Assembly: GCA_020465985.1 (NCBI GenBank)
Contig: JAANYP010001165.1
Span: forward strand, 259,501-323,500
Origin: Centrapalus pauciflorus
Taxonomy: Eukaryota; Streptophyta; Magnoliopsida; Asterales; Asteraceae
Direction of reading: 5' to 3'
DNA: 64,000 bases
How positions within the stretch are numbered: the first letter of the stretch is position 1; every line of letters starts with the position of its first letter. Both the position numbers and the translations under genes were made by a program. Shown piece by piece: positions 35,703 to 48,514 of the stretch. The notes below the pieces were generated by a model. It ran no database searches. It worked only from the letters and a program-made list of their open reading frames with translations, and was not told the origin of the DNA.

Positions 35703-36869
35703 TTAATCCATGTTTACCATACCAATGTTTGATACTAGGAAAGTGAACCTTCCTACATCAAAAGGTTTTGTAAATAGATCAGCTAACTGATCATCAGTAT
35801 GTATTTTGGTAACTTGTATTAACTTCTTCTCATTACAATCCCTTATAAAGTGAAATCTGATTTCTATATGCTTGGTTTTTGGGAATTTCACTGGGTTTTG
35901 CACAATGCTGATTGCACTTGAATTGTCAATATAAATAGGAGTGGATAAGAAGTTCATACCATAGTCTCTCAATTGATTTTGAATCCACATTACCTGTGAG
36001 TAGCAGCTTGCAGCTGCTACATATTCTGCTTCAGTGGATGATGTGGAAACAGTTGTCTGCTTTTTGCATTGCCAAGAGACCAGTCTTGCTCCTAAGTATT
36101 GACATCCACCAGTTGTGGATATTCTGTCAATGTTGCATCCACCATAGTCACTGTCAGAGTAGGCTGTTAAGGTAAGAGGGGAGTCTTTTGGATACCAGAG
36201 GCCTAAATGAGGTTGGCCTTTTAGGTATCTAAAGATTCTCTTAACAGCAACCAAATGAGAATCCTTTGGAGAGCATTGAAACCTAGCACACACACAGACA
36301 GAAAACATAATATCAGGTCTAGAAGATGTTAGATACATAAGTGATCCTATTAGAGATCTGTATAAATGAATGTCCACATCTATGCCATCTTTGTCTGTAT
36401 GGAGCTGCTTGTGAGGATCCATTGGAGTGCTTGCAACTTTGGTGTCTTGATACCCAAACTTTTCCAGTATGTCTTTAACATACTTTGATTGACTTATGAA
36501 GAGACTAGTGGGTTTCTGCTTGAACTGCAATCCTAGAAAGAAAATGAGTTCTCCCATTGAACTCATTTGGAACTTTTTGTGCATTAAAGCTTCAAACTCT
36601 TTGCACAAACAATCATTTGTTGAGCCAAAGATGATGTCATCAACATAGATTTGGACAAGCAGAATCTCAGCTTTGATGGACTTAGTGAAAAGGGTTTTGT
36701 CCAGAGTTCCACTGTTGAACCCATTTTGTAGAAGGTATGATGACAGAGTGTCATACCATGCTCTTGGGGCTTGATGGAGACCATAGAGAGCCTTGTCTAA
36801 CTTGTAGACCCTGTCTGGATACTTGTAGTCCTCAAAACCAGGAGGCTGACATCTCTTCAATTTTCCCAT
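35703..36869 (-). pseudogene. Nested element RT C-terminal part and RNase H
   Basis: This 388-codon frame carries the reverse transcriptase palm and RNase [38 protein letters not shown], the catalytic YVDDIIFGS (about residues 115-123), GSLMYLTSSRPDIMFSV, then RNase H with YSDSDYGGC, STSSTEAEYVAAA and the terminal DLFTKPF. Catalytic Asp residues look intact. It is separated from the N-terminal RT segment by a frameshift near 36,865. It would copy element RNA into DNA inside the Gag particle if it were joined in frame. Confidence 0.85.
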
Positions 36870-37905
36870 ATAGAAAAGCAGACTTCACATCCATTTGATA
36901 TACTTTAAAACCTTTGAAGCTTGCATAGGCCAAAAATAGTCTGATGGCTTCAATTCTTGCCACTGGAGCAAATACATCATCATAATCTATGCCTTCTTCT
37001 TGAGTGTACCCTTGAGCTACTAGCCTTGCTTTATTCTTGATGACTATCCCTCTCTCATCTTTCTTGTTTCTGAATACCCATCTTGTACCAATTGCTCTCT
37101 TTCCTTTAGGAAGATCAACCAGTGTCCATACATTCTGAATCTTGAACTGTAGAAGCTCTTCTTGCATTGCTTCAATCCAGGATGAATCTTTCAATGCTTC
37201 TGATGCCTTTTTAGGTTCTAGTTGAGACATGAAACAGGCATGTTCAAAAGCAGCTAGACTGAATTCAGGAACTGCTTGTTCAGCAGCAGCAGTCTCATTG
37301 TGAACCATCTTCCTTGTTTGTACAGGAGTACTTGGATCACCCAGTATTTGATTGAGAGGATGATACTTGTGAACTCTAAGTGTAGGCTCTCTCTCTGTTG
37401 GAAAAGAAGATCCAAGATTTGTATCATCTTTATCAGGACCAGTGAATGGTTCAGCTTCTGAAACAGCTTGACTTGAATCTGGGACTGGTTCCCTTTGTGA
37501 TGTAGCTGTTCTCTCAGGACTTGGGAGTGGCACTTCAGTATCTAGATTTGTATCATGTTGAGCATTCAGAACCCCTGGAGGGTCACATGACAGAAGTGGT
37601 ATAGTGGTGTAATCATCCCAATTTGTTGAATCTGCAGCAGTTTGAAACTTTATGCCAATAGCTTGAGAATTTGTATTGACAGCATGAGAATTTGTGTTGG
37701 CAGCTTCAATCCTGTATGCATCAGCTTCTGCAGTATACTCAACAAAGCTCAGAGAATTTGTTAGTAAATCTAAATCAAACAACCAATCAGGTTCAGTGCC
37801 TTTGACATTTGCAGTATTTTCATTAAATTCAACATTGGCACTTTCTTCAATGGTTTTAGACACACTGTTATATACTCTATAGGCTTTGCTTTGATTTGAG
37901 TATCC
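36832..37905 (-). pseudogene. Nested element integrase-RT linker and RT N-terminal part
   Basis: The minus-strand frame from about 37,900 begins with the end of the integrase C-terminal domain ([15 protein letters not shown]), then an acidic Asn/Thr/Ser-rich linker (about 200 residues). RT starts with [60 protein letters not shown] and [12 protein letters not shown], where the first catalytic Asp (MDVKSAFL) is present. Frameshifts bound it on both sides (about 37,905 and 36,865). Confidence 0.85.
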
Positions 37906-38790
37906 TACAAAAAATCCTTCTTCTTACTTTCAAACTTCCCTAAGTGAGTCTTAGTATGAAGAATAGTACATGGACATCCAAAAGGCTTGAAGAAAGCTAT
38001 TAGGGGACTTCTGTTGTGGAATAACTCATAGGGAGTTTTTCCTTGAGATTGAACAACTTGAACCCTATTCAGAACATAACAGGCTGTATTGACAGCTTCT
38101 GCCCAGAAAGTCATTGGCAGTTTTGAATCAGCTAACATTGTTCTAGCAGCCTCAATTAATGTTCTGTTCTTTCTTTCAGCTACACCATTTTGCTGTGGTG
38201 TTCTTGGTGCACTATATTGTCTAGAAATACCTATGGACTCACAGAAACTGTTTAGAATGTGATTTTTAAATTCAGTTCCATTGTCTGATCTTATCACCTT
38301 AACTTTTGAGTTGGATTGGTTTTCTATCTTAAGGATAAAAGACTTAACTAGCTCAGCAGTTTCATCTTTGGACCTAAGAAAGTAAACCCAAGTAAATCTG
38401 GTGAAATCATCAACAATAACTAAACAGTAAGCCCTTTTATTCAAACTCAAAACAGATGTTGGACCAAATAGATCCATATGAATCAGCTGAAGAGTAGATG
38501 AGATTGAATTTACTTCTTTGGCCTTATGAGAAGTTTTGTGTTGCTTGCCTTTAAGACATGCTACACAATGATCATCACATATGAACTCCTTTTGTGGTAA
38601 ACCTCTTACCAGATTCTTTTTGACCAAAACATTCATGGACTTGAAGTTCATGTGACATATCCTTCTATGCCAAAGAGCAGACTCATTTGATGATGCTTTG
38701 GATATCAAACAGCTTAAAGTATTTGATTTGGATAAAAGATCTGTGTCCAAACAGTAGACATTGTCCTTTCTTGGTGTTTTCAGTAAAAAA
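37905..38790 (-). pseudogene. Nested element integrase
   Basis: The zinc-binding domain is visible (WHRRICH, with Gly to Cys before the second His; then CVACLKGKQ). The catalytic core follows: HMDLFGPTSVLS (first Asp), VIRSDNGTEFKN (second Asp), PQQNGVAERKNRT with the catalytic Glu in VAERKN, and a C-terminal part (NRSPLIAFFKPFGCPC). The D-D-E triad is intact within one frame. Frameshifts at about 38,790 (in an A8 run) and 37,905 cut it off from protease and RT. Its role is integration of the cDNA. Confidence 0.85.
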
Positions 38791-39193
38791 AATTTTCAGG
38801 AATTTTGAAATCTTTTGAAAGGACAATGCACTCAGAATCTGTAAACAAAACAATGTTTTGTTTGTCACAAATTTGAGAGACACTTAATAAATTATACTTA
38901 AGCTGTTCAACATACAAAACATCATTGAAAATCATGTTGCCTGCATTAACAGTACCTTTACCTGTAACCTTACCTCCTTTTGAGTTGCCTCCAAATGCAA
39001 CAAATCCTCCATCAAAGCCTTTGAAATTTGACAAGCACTCAGAATTGCCTGTCATGTGCCTAGAGCATCCACTGTCCAAATGCCATCTTGTTTTATGAGA
39101 TGACCTGTGGTTGCCTTGCACAAATAAAAGCTTAGTCAGTAGTGGAGTAAACCCAAACCAGATTGGTTTTGGGTTGGCCTTGTGCATTGACAT
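38780..39193 (-). pseudogene. Nested element aspartic protease
   Basis: The motif RWHLDSGCSRHMTGN is the copia protease active site (DSG), followed by GKGTVNAG, IFNDVLYVEQLKYNLLSVSQ and ICDKQN, all typical. The frame differs from Gag (shift near 39,150) and from integrase. Several copia lineages use a frame change between Gag and Pol, so the first shift may be natural; the second, in a homopolymer, is more likely damage or a sequence error. Confidence 0.8.
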
Positions 39194-41510
39194 AACTAAA
39201 TACTGTTTTTGACTTCTTATATTTAGTGAGATCTACTGATGGAGTCTTTGGATAGTATTTAGTGATTATATGAGGTATCCAGGTATTTTGATCATTTTTT
39301 CTTCTAACAGTCTCAGATGATTCACTAACAGTTCCAGATTGATGCTTAGCAGCTTGATCTGTGTTTTTAGTGCTAACAGCTTCAGTATTTGCACTAACAG
39401 CTTCAGAATTTGGCTTAGCAGTCTGATCTTTTGCATCAGCAGTTTGATCTGAAGATTTGTCCTTCACACACCATATTTGTTTAAAGCTTAATTTGGGCTT
39501 TGCCAAAACTTGTTTTTGGTGTGTGGACTGTTTTTTATTAACTTTTGAAAGCCTGTGATCAACTGTTTTCTTTGGAACTGGTGTAGCAGAAGGTTTGACC
39601 TTTGAATTTTTTGCCTGAGTAGGACTTGATTTTTTTTGATTTACAGTCTGTTTTGCAACAGCTGGTTTATAAAAACAATCCTTGGCCAAGTGATTCTTCC
39701 TGCCACAGTGAAAACACCTATTGACTATTTGAATTGGAGAACCAGATTTATCTGACAATTTCTGGTTCTTGTTCCTCTGATTTCCCCTTACCTGCTGTTG
39801 TTTGGGAAACTTTTGAACACCATGCTTTTGGCATGTGCAGACAGGAACATTTTTACCCTTTTTATTATTCTTTGAAGAAGATGCAGTGTGACAGTTAGAA
39901 TGTACAGAAACTTGTGGAGCAGCATTGCATACACTTATCTTCTCTTTTCCTTTCTTACTGGGGGCTTGGATCTCTATGGGTGCACTCATTGTTTTGTGTT
40001 CCTTCTCAACTGCTGTGCACTCATACTCTCTATTTTGAATCTGATCTTCTTTAGATTCAGGGCTGGTATCAAGGATAGGATCTACAGTAGTCATAGACTC
40101 ATCTAATGGTTCATTAACAAGTCTATCAGCAACTTCACTCATTGGATGAATGTATTTGTTGTTGTATGGGGGTGGAGTAGCCCTGTAGCCTATGCCTTCT
40201 TTGGTATTAACCTGAGATTTTACCCTATCTTTAAATTGGACTTCCATTAGGTGTTCCAGCTTTTGATTAGCCAATTTGAAGTTACCTAGGTCTATATTGA
40301 CAGATTCTAGTTTCTTATTAGCCTCTAACACCTTTTGTTCAGTCTCTTCTACCTTTTTATTCAGGGATTCTATTTTCTTATTTAGATCCTTTTTCTCCCA
40401 CTCATGATATGTTCTATCATGTCCCATTTGAATCTCATTATCCTTATAGTCATTGATCTGTTTTTCAAGATCTTCTATGGCTTGCATATATTCATATCTC
40501 CTTTCTTCCATCTTAGCTAGAGTTTTGCACATGCTCTCATTATGGTCTCTGTACTTTTTAACCATATTTTTGCATGATTGAGAGCAGAGTTTAGAATTTA
40601 CCTCAGATGGTAGTTCAGTGGAGGAGACATTTGATGTTTCTGCCATTAGAGCTTGATTTTGAAACTCTTCCTCTGTCTGATCACTCCAGTCAAACACATT
40701 GTCTTCTTGAGAGACAAGTGCTGTTGATGATGATGTCTGATTGGGCTGTGGAGTCCTTGATGACTGTTGACCTTGAGATCTACATTCTCTGGCAAAGTGA
40801 CCAAGCTTATGACATTTATAGCACTCAACTTTTGACTTATCAAAAGCTGGTTTGCCTTCTGTTCTGGCTTGAAAGTTGGTCCTTCCAGTTCTTTTAAGAA
40901 ACCTTTTGGCCCTCATGGTCAACATTGCATGTTGCCACTTTAAATCCATCTCTTCAAGATCATCTGGATGAATTTGTTCTAAATCTTCAGCATTTACAGC
41001 AAACAGTCCATCATTGGCAACAAAAGCCTCATAGTGAGCTTCAACAGAGTTGCCATCACCACCTGAAAAGGAATCACTGCTATTAGATTTTTCAGAAGAC
41101 AGAAGAGCAGTATTATGATTATAAGAAAAGGATTTCTTTTTAGTATCAATCTCAGTCTCAAACACTCTCAGACTGTTGTATAGATCATCCAGTTCTATCT
41201 CATCAAGAGTGTCTTTTGTTCTCCATTGTGCAGCATAAACTGTCCATTCTTCTCCAAGAGATCTGAGAAACTTTCTGTTGACTTCATCTTGATCCAGGCT
41301 GACTTTTGCACTTTCCAGTTCACTTATCAGTTTGTTGAACCTGTCAAAGATTTGAGTAAGGTTTTCATTCTTGCCACCAGAAAAGTTCTCATACTGCTGT
41401 TTCAAAAGATCCTTTTGATTTCTCTTGGTACTGACATTACCAGCAAATCTTTTCTCTAAAGCATTCCAAAGAGAATGAGCAGTATAAACTTTTTGAACTG
41501 ATGTTGATAA
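39132..41510 (-). pseudogene. Nested element Gag, large C-terminal part
   Basis: After a frameshift near 41,500, this 757-codon frame continues Gag (KQQYENFSGGKNENLTQIFD, FRSLGEEW-like helices). It holds a CCHC zinc knuckle CYKCHKLGHFAREC (about 40,800), a long Lys/Glu coiled-coil region (about residues 300-400), a second knuckle CFHCGRKNHLAKDC (about 39,700) and a tail in which EAVS/QAA/TVS words repeat, ending in NLVWVYSTTD. Two knuckles and a long coiled coil suit Sirevirus Gag. It binds and packages element RNA. Confidence 0.85.
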
Positions 41511-41788
41511 GCATCAGGAATGGCTATTTGTAAAAGTGTAAGAGCTTTCACTTCATTCATTCTAGCCTTTCTTTCAAGTTCAGTTTTTGGAGGAGTTTTG
41601 ACTGGTTTACCCTCATCATCAAGTTCTGGATCAACTACAGGAGGAAATTCAACAGTTTCCCATATGGCATAATCAATAAATTGAATATGCTGTTTAATCC
41701 TGAGTTTCCACATCTCAAACTCAGTGGGCTTGAGCATAGGCACTTTGAGTCCTTGCCCAGATCCACTGCTACTATTTTCAAATTCCAT
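41456..41788 (-). pseudogene. Nested element Gag N-terminus
   Basis: ATG at 41,788 (MEFENSSSGSGQGLKVPMLK) is about 60 bp downstream of the primer binding site. It is followed by EFEMWKLRIKQHIQFIDYAI, a DUF4219/UBN2-type Gag start. The frame is lost near 41,500 beside an A5 run, where reading must shift to the large Gag frame. Confidence 0.8.
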
Positions 41789-41849
41789 TGCAAAAGATTA
41801 AAAAATTTAAAAAAAAACTTTCGACTTTGAAAAACAAAGAACAACCTGT

Positions 41850-41860
41850 CTCTGATACCA
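41850..41860 (-). promoter_or_regulatory. Nested element primer binding site
   Basis: The plus strand CTCTGATACCA gives TGGTATCAGAG in element sense, complementary to initiator tRNA-Met, 2 bp from the 5' LTR. Confidence 0.9.
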
Positions 41861-41862
41861 CT

Positions 41863-42525
41863 TGTCAAGATCTAAAAGTAATTAACCAAGACTAACTGAT
41901 TTGAATTTATCAGAGTATAAATCAAAAATCTTGCTTTGAATCAAAGTTTAATTAAGAAGTTTGCGGAATAACACTTAATTATTTTAACAAAAGCTTTCAG
42001 AATCAATAGCAGATAAACACAAGAAATAATCAAGACTGCTTGTATTGCTGATTTCAATAATTACAATCACCTCTAATCTGTTTGATTAGACGAAGAACAC
42101 AAATTGTTCTTAGGGTTTTACAACCTTAGAGGCTTATGAAAACTTAAACAAAAAGCAATTACAAACTTGAATATGCAGAAAACTCCTATACAATAGAAAG
42201 ACCTATTCTATGTATTTATATTGCTTCTTGATTTGTTTCCTTGAAGGACTATGACTTCTCTGATAGTAGATATGCTGGAATCTTCGTGTAGATATCTTTT
42301 CCTGAAAATCAGCACTTTCTGTTTATGAAACTGTTGAGCAGCTTGAATCACTTGACAGCTTGAACAGAGCAGCTCGAGTTGATTTACTCTGGCAGCTTGA
42401 ACTTTTACACTGGCAGCTCGAGTTTCTTCAACTAACAGCATGAACTTTGCATTTACATATAAATTCTACTAACAGTTTGAGAAGTTTAACTAACAGCTTG
42501 AACTTACTTAGACTATTTCCCAACA
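41863..42525 (-). repeat. Nested element 5' LTR (663 bp)
   Basis: TGTCAAGATC...TTTCCCAACA on the plus strand, equal in length to the 31.8-kb LTR. Differences counted by eye: A/G at the sixth base, two near its start (GGGTA/GAGTA and AATAAT/AAAAAT) and one G/C near 42,411. Confidence 0.9.
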
Positions 42526-45500
42526 CTCTCAGTTTATCTTCAATTGAATTCATAACCCTCATGATATAACTTTGTTCTTTTTGGCTCATCGACTTTTTAA
42601 CCTTTAACTTCTCATGATCATCCAAAAATAGTCTCATCTCTCTAGAAAGATACTATAAGGTTCCTGACAGTATTTACTCGTTTTGGAAACCTTCAAGAAC
42701 AATTTTGACCAAGATGATTCTCATATATAACTCCCAATTCTACCTTCACAATGACTTTCGAATATATCAATCTCAGGATTACTTCTATTTGGAGGAGTAA
42801 GATTGATTCAATGTTGATGAGTCTCCAATCCAAATTGAAAGTCTTCCACCATTGTAAGCAGACACTTGGTATGCATAAAATAAAACACCGAGGTCATAGC
42901 TGTTCTCACAACTTTTGATTTATGCCTCTGTTTTTTAAGTTGATCACTGAATGCGTAAAGTTTGTCATCATATCTCTGGACAGTAAAGACTGGATAGTAA
43001 AAATGCTCTCCAAGCCTTTCTGTATACACCTTCTCCAGTGACCCGTTTGTAAATCTTGAATAAACAAACTTCACAGGCTATTTCTTTGTATTCATCTAAA
43101 TAATGTATCACCTAGCCACATTCTATAAGCACTAGTTATTTCATATACCAATATATCATCAAATTTCATAACTTTGTCAGAGTAGATTTTCTTGGGAAGC
43201 TTATCTTCAAGAAAGACATCTATTCTATGTGCTTTTTCCTAGTCAATATGTTCATCAAGTAATTTCAGTTTCAATTCTCTACTTTCTCTTCTCTCAATAA
43301 ACTTGCACATGTTATTAAGTTCTTTACTTATTCGGCTCTGCATGGCTTTTCTTAAGGACTCAACCTTTCTGTCGTCTCCAACCAAAACATATTTTTCCAA
43401 GAACATTTCCATTAAATTTTCAGAATGAACTAGACTCTTAGCTTTCTCTTCAGCTTCAACCTTTTTTCTTCTCTTCTTCAAGTGCTAGTGTCTCATAATC
43501 TTCTCACTCTTCTTCTTTACCTACGAGAAACTGTGCAAAAGGATCAAAAAATGATTCTGGAAGTTTTGGGATCTGTTGGGGTAAATCTGGGCTGGTAATT
43601 TTTTGAGCAGGTGTCTTCGTATAATGTTCAGGTGATATAAACAATTTCTGTGGCTCAAGAGAAGTATCACCTACTGTTTGTTGAACATCTACATGACTTG
43701 GACTTTGTGGATTTGCATGTATTGGACTTTTGGGAGTATCAAGAGATTCAGAAGAAATATTCATCTCTACATCACCGTAAACTTCTTATTCACTCCTATA
43801 GTCAACCAATTTTTTATCCTCCTGTTCTTCTACCATCACAATCTCAAGAACTTTATCAACATCAGTCACAGGATTTCAACCCTGGACTCTTCTTTGGTAA
43901 GCTTAGTAACAACAATGCCTTTAATAGGAAATTTAACTGCATGAGGCGTGATATTTAATGGTGAGGATCTCACTACCAAGTGGAGTTGTTCTGTTTAAAT
44001 TCAACATCCACATTTTCACATGTAGCTTTCTCAACACTCTCTTTAACTCTTGTATCTTCTACCTACAATTGCAGAGGGCTCAATCCTTTGTTTCTTTTTC
44101 TCCAACCCCCCCTTCCCCCCAAGATGATCATCTGAATCATGATGATCATCATGTTTTCGTTTAAGAGACCGGGCCTTGTAGGTTTCCTCCAAAACAACAA
44201 CTCTTCATTTAACTACTCGTTCATTCAACACTTTTGTTTCCATCTTATCAAACTTGTTCTCAACTAAATCAAGCTTCCTTTACACACTATACATTGTTTC
44301 ATTAAACATAACTTTATCTACAACTTCTTGTTCTTTTTCTCCACTTCAACATTTAATCAAATTGATGTCATCTGGGGTTGGTGTATTGGACACTGAGATC
44401 ATTTTGCCAAACAAGAGACTTTTTAAATAATCAATTTACTCTGGCTCTTGTCCTCTCTGCCTGGGCGGCGACTTGCACTGCAATCGGTTCTGTACCCTTC
44501 CCTTTCATCAATCTCATCACCCAAACCATCTGCTCACTTAACAAAGAAATTTTTTTGAAGAATGTCTGACCAATACGATCAGTAACATCCATAAAATATT
44601 CTTCAGTAACAAACTTGGGTAACGTATAGCTAACTCCAGGATCACTTAGATTACCCGTTTGCACCTCGGCGCACGTACCAACAGAGCGACCTGTGCTCAT
44701 GATTGGCTCAGTTATGGTCATGACAAGACTTCCACCCAATCCTCGTGAAACACCAATGGGTGCCACTATGGGTGTTTTAACTGGGACACAAAGTCCAATG
44801 GTTGATAGTGTATGTGTCTCTAAGAACTCTAGTATAGTGGTCAAAAATTTCAAAGTCTGGGGCAACTGAGTTTTGATTTCAATATCTCCGGGTTCCAAGT
44901 GAACCGAAGATAGATTATGTGCCGTGCAAAACTGAAACAATACCATATTGAGAAGAAACTGAGTGGTTAGGGGGTGGGCAGTCGTTAGTAGGCAACTGAC
45001 TTTTTCAATGTCGAGACTCACATTGTGAGTCTCGACAGCATATTTGGTCACCCGACTCAGCAAAGGTTGTGTTGCACTTTCTATTTCTTTTTGTGCACTC
45101 TCAACTATTTTATATACAATAGTATCTAATGCACCAGTATAGAAAAAATCATTGTCATCAGACTGTGTATTAAAATGCTCAGCTGAAACTGTTTTCTTGC
45201 TATCTCTGTCTTGTTCATGATCAGACTCTTCTACTAATGGCCATTGTGTACGCCACTCATAATTTTCTCTCATCTCGTCACCCAGATCAGCAACCCAACT
45301 TGCTGATCATCACTCTGTGGGGAGACTCCTGGGGAAGGATCTTGCGGTGCTACAAGAACCATAGGAGCATAAATCTGTATATACTCTCGCACACTGGGCA
45401 CATCAGTATCAACATACTCTGGGGATGATACACTTTGTTCGGCAGATAGTCATCTCCAATCTGGGCATGGTACTGAATTAAACCATCATGGAATCTCTGT

Positions 45501-46360
45501 AGACTGGTTCACTACCCCTCTCACAATCAATTGTAGTAGGTGTTTAAATGGTACTAACTTTCTTGCCAACTTTGTAGTCTTTGGTTTGATAAACTCTATC
45601 AGTTCATTCCAAAAGATAAACCCATAGTCATAGTGTTTGTTGAAAATGAAACCATGAAGTACTCTAAAGTTCCCTAAACTTTCTTACTAAGCCCTAATTG
45701 TTTTGACGTCAAGCATTTGACCAGGGTACCCCAAATAGTATACCACTTCCATTTCAAATATTTGCGGTGAAAGGCTCCAGCAGAGGGGATGCAATTTGCA
45801 TAGCCAATTTTCATCAAATTAATACACATTTCAGACTTAGTTGGGATTCATCATAAGTATTTATTTCCGGATGAAATGGACATCGTTCTTCAGGTAAAAA
45901 TATTTCCTTCTTGAACTTCTTTAAAGTGATTTTAAGTTCAAATTCATCGATATCTGCAGTCAGATAATGATAGTTCAGTTCTTGCACGCAAGCCATGGAA
46001 TTCCAAAGTTGTTGAAGGTATATAATTGGACTTTAGGTTTCAACTTCAACAAGTACCCTAGCGGATGATTCCGAAGAACATCTAGAACAATAAGATGCAA
46101 AAAGTCATTAGAATCAAGATTGAGACGATCATTGTTCTTCCAGAGTTTTAAAAATTCAGAACGATCAAGTAGGGTTGACTCAGGAAGAATTTTTCGTATT
46201 CTGGTTTCTGAGGTTCGCTTTTTAGGATTTTTCAGGTTAGATTGCATGGTGTGTTGTGATGAAACAGAATCAAAATTCTCTAGGTTGGTATTGTGAGAGG
46301 GTTGGTCATCAAAGGTTCTAAGGAATTAGATAAGTGTTGGGTTGATCCAGGGTTCTCCAT
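42526..46360 (-). pseudogene. Outer Sirevirus-like third ORF (decayed)
   Basis: The likely start is ATG 46,360 (MENPGSTQHLSNSL), soon followed by a frameshift and then KRTSETRIRKILPES, FLHLIVLDVLRNH and FGIPWLACVQELNYHYLTAD with another shift near 45,985. The piece at 45,273-44,431 is 280 codons with a coiled-coil-like middle and the end FFKKISLLSEQMVWVMRLMK. 43,764-43,504 is Pro/Ser-rich; 43,481-43,239 is Lys/Glu-rich; the remainder to 42,526 is broken. Gene order and composition follow the third ORF of the nested element, but sequence similarity is weak, so this is a distant relative. The nested element cuts it near its 3' end. Confidence 0.6.
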
Positions 46361-46389
46361 CGTATCTATAAGAATATGGAAACATTCTA

Positions 46390-47019
46390 GTACTCCTGAA
46401 ACAAAAATCAGCTAAGTAGAGACTTCGAGTCAATTGAACTCGAGTTTGAGTCTGTTATACTTGAGCTCGAGTGTATTGAATAATACTAAGTTCCTCCCCC
46501 TTGAATCAATATTATCAAAAAAATACCAAGTTACTCTTCCTCGAACCAATCAGGATCACTCGATGTTCGAGTTCAATAAACTCGAGTTCGAGTCTAATAG
46601 ACTCGAGTTCGAGTCTATAGGGCTTGAGTTTGAGTGTCACTTAAAGTTCTTCGAGTGTGACCAATACTTATCTTTTTCATTTAAACCACTTCCTCGAGTA
46701 TAATTATCAAGTTAAAAGCAAAATATTTCATTTTTGAAACTCACCACGAGTTCGAGTCCAATAGACTTGAGTTCTAGTCAAAAGGACTCGAAGTTCGAGT
46801 GACTTCAAAGTACTTCGAGTTCATAAATCCTTGAATTTTCAAACTATATTTGTCTTGCGATTGAGTTATTCATGTCCAAGACTTCAAATACTTCAATTCT
46901 CCAACTCTAGAATCAACCCGAGTTTTGAGTCCAATAGACACGAGTTCGAGTCAAAAGGACTCGAGCTTCGAGTTGTTCAACATGTCTCTAGCATTGAGTG
47001 TAATTAATTCATGGACTAG
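46390..47019. repeat. Cluster of ACTCGAGTTCGAGT palindromes upstream of outer third ORF
   Basis: More than fifteen full or partial copies of words such as GACTCGAGTTCGAGTC and TTGAACTCGAG lie within about 600 bp. They resume at 49,440-49,560 beyond the solo LTR, so the array predates that insertion. In element sense it precedes the third-ORF ATG, the same place as the hairpin of the nested element. Confidence 0.75.
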
Positions 47020-48403
47020 TGAAACACCCATACAACTAATACGAGTATTTCGATACCATTATACATTAATTTATACAGAGTACTTGCGGAAATACGGTCA
47101 AATTAAAACTTTTAATACTTTAATAATCATCAACGTAATTCCAAACACTTTGCATATAACACTACAGAGTGTCATAAATCACGGAGTAATGTAATTGGGG
47201 TCACAATGTTAAATCATCAATTAGATTACAAACGAATTAGTAATCATTAACTAATTCGCGTAAGTCCAAAATGGAAGTATGCTACTCCCACCCCAATCAT
47301 CAACAAAATATGAAGCTCCTATCCGTGCTCCAATCAATGTCTAACAGTTTGGGCCAGCCGGACCTTTGCCCTTAACAGTTCCTGAAAAGAAATATCAGCT
47401 AACGGGTAAACAACAAAGTTGTTTAGTGAGTTTCTAGATTAAAGTATCATGCGATATATGAATGATGCCATGCAATGCCATGAATTTAACTAACAATCTC
47501 AGGAGGCCAACTAATGGCTCATAGGCTACCACATTGCGGTTACCACATGCTCAGGCTTACCGTACAATGGGTTTACAATATACTGCTCGATTACCACAGA
47601 CCACAGACTTATCGATATGCAGTTTACAGTTATGTCATACGATTACCACAGACCACATGCTTATCATTTTACAGGCAATAATGGTTACCACACACAGGCT
47701 TACCATTATGATTCCGCTAGGTTACCACACGCACAGGCTTACCGTCTCAGCGGAGAGGTCAAATGAATGATCAATAAATTATCAACCGGGTGATAAACAA
47801 CAACTATAATGTATGAGATGGCAAATCATGAAAGTGACAAGAATGATACGAAAGCAATAACATACAATTCATGATATGCATGCAAATACATTAATGCTAG
47901 AACTCACAATGGTGTACAACAAGCTCCCGGCCTCGAAACCGAGTTACAATCGTCAAAATATGATTAATAGTCTCCAAGGGACCTTAACCTATCAAACCCC
48001 TACAAATAGGTTCATTGTATAATTTATTATAAGTCTCACAGCTTATAACTTCTTAACATTGATTCGGATACATTAGTCTTAAGACTTAACTAATTTCGAC
48101 ATTAAACCTCAATAATTATTTTGGTCTAATTATTCTCCTTAATTGATGTCATAGACTATTATGACAAAAGATCCCATAAAATAAAAGTAATTAAAATTAC
48201 AATTTCGGTCCAAGGCCATCCGAATTTCGGGCCATCCGAAATTCGGACCATGGTCATCTGAAATTCAGGCCATCCGAGATCCATACTTAGCGAATTTTTC
48301 AAAATATTTCAAGGCTGAACTGCACTTTCTGCCTTACGGATTTAATGCCAAAAATACCAAAACTTCTCTATATTTATTACAAAGAGTTGTAAAATCATTC
48401 CCA

Positions 48404-48427
48404 ACACACACACACACACACACACAC

Positions 48428-48511
<84 letters not shown>
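48404..48511. repeat. (CA)n-(AT)n microsatellite in the solo LTR
   Basis: About 12 CA units followed by about 40 AT units. Confidence 0.95.

Positions 48512-48514
<3 letters not shown>

Larger units (their letters stand above)
31772..42525 (-). mobile_element. Nested Sirevirus-like Ty1/copia element (10.75 kb)
   Basis: Two 663-bp LTRs with TG/CA ends bound gag-pol and a third ORF on the minus strand. The primer binding site and polypurine tract are in place. Flanks are CTCTT on the left and CTCTC on the right, a 5-bp target duplication with one C/T difference. By eye the LTRs differ at four positions (about 0.6%), so the insertion is recent. Gag-pol is nevertheless split over several frames and the third ORF has a TAG. 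The element interrupts the third ORF of an older relative. Confidence 0.9.

Noticed and set aside
47534..47770. 78-codon open frame in TTACCACA-rich sequence
   Set aside because: It lies inside the solo LTR and is formed by repeated GGTTACCACA/CAGGCTTACC words.
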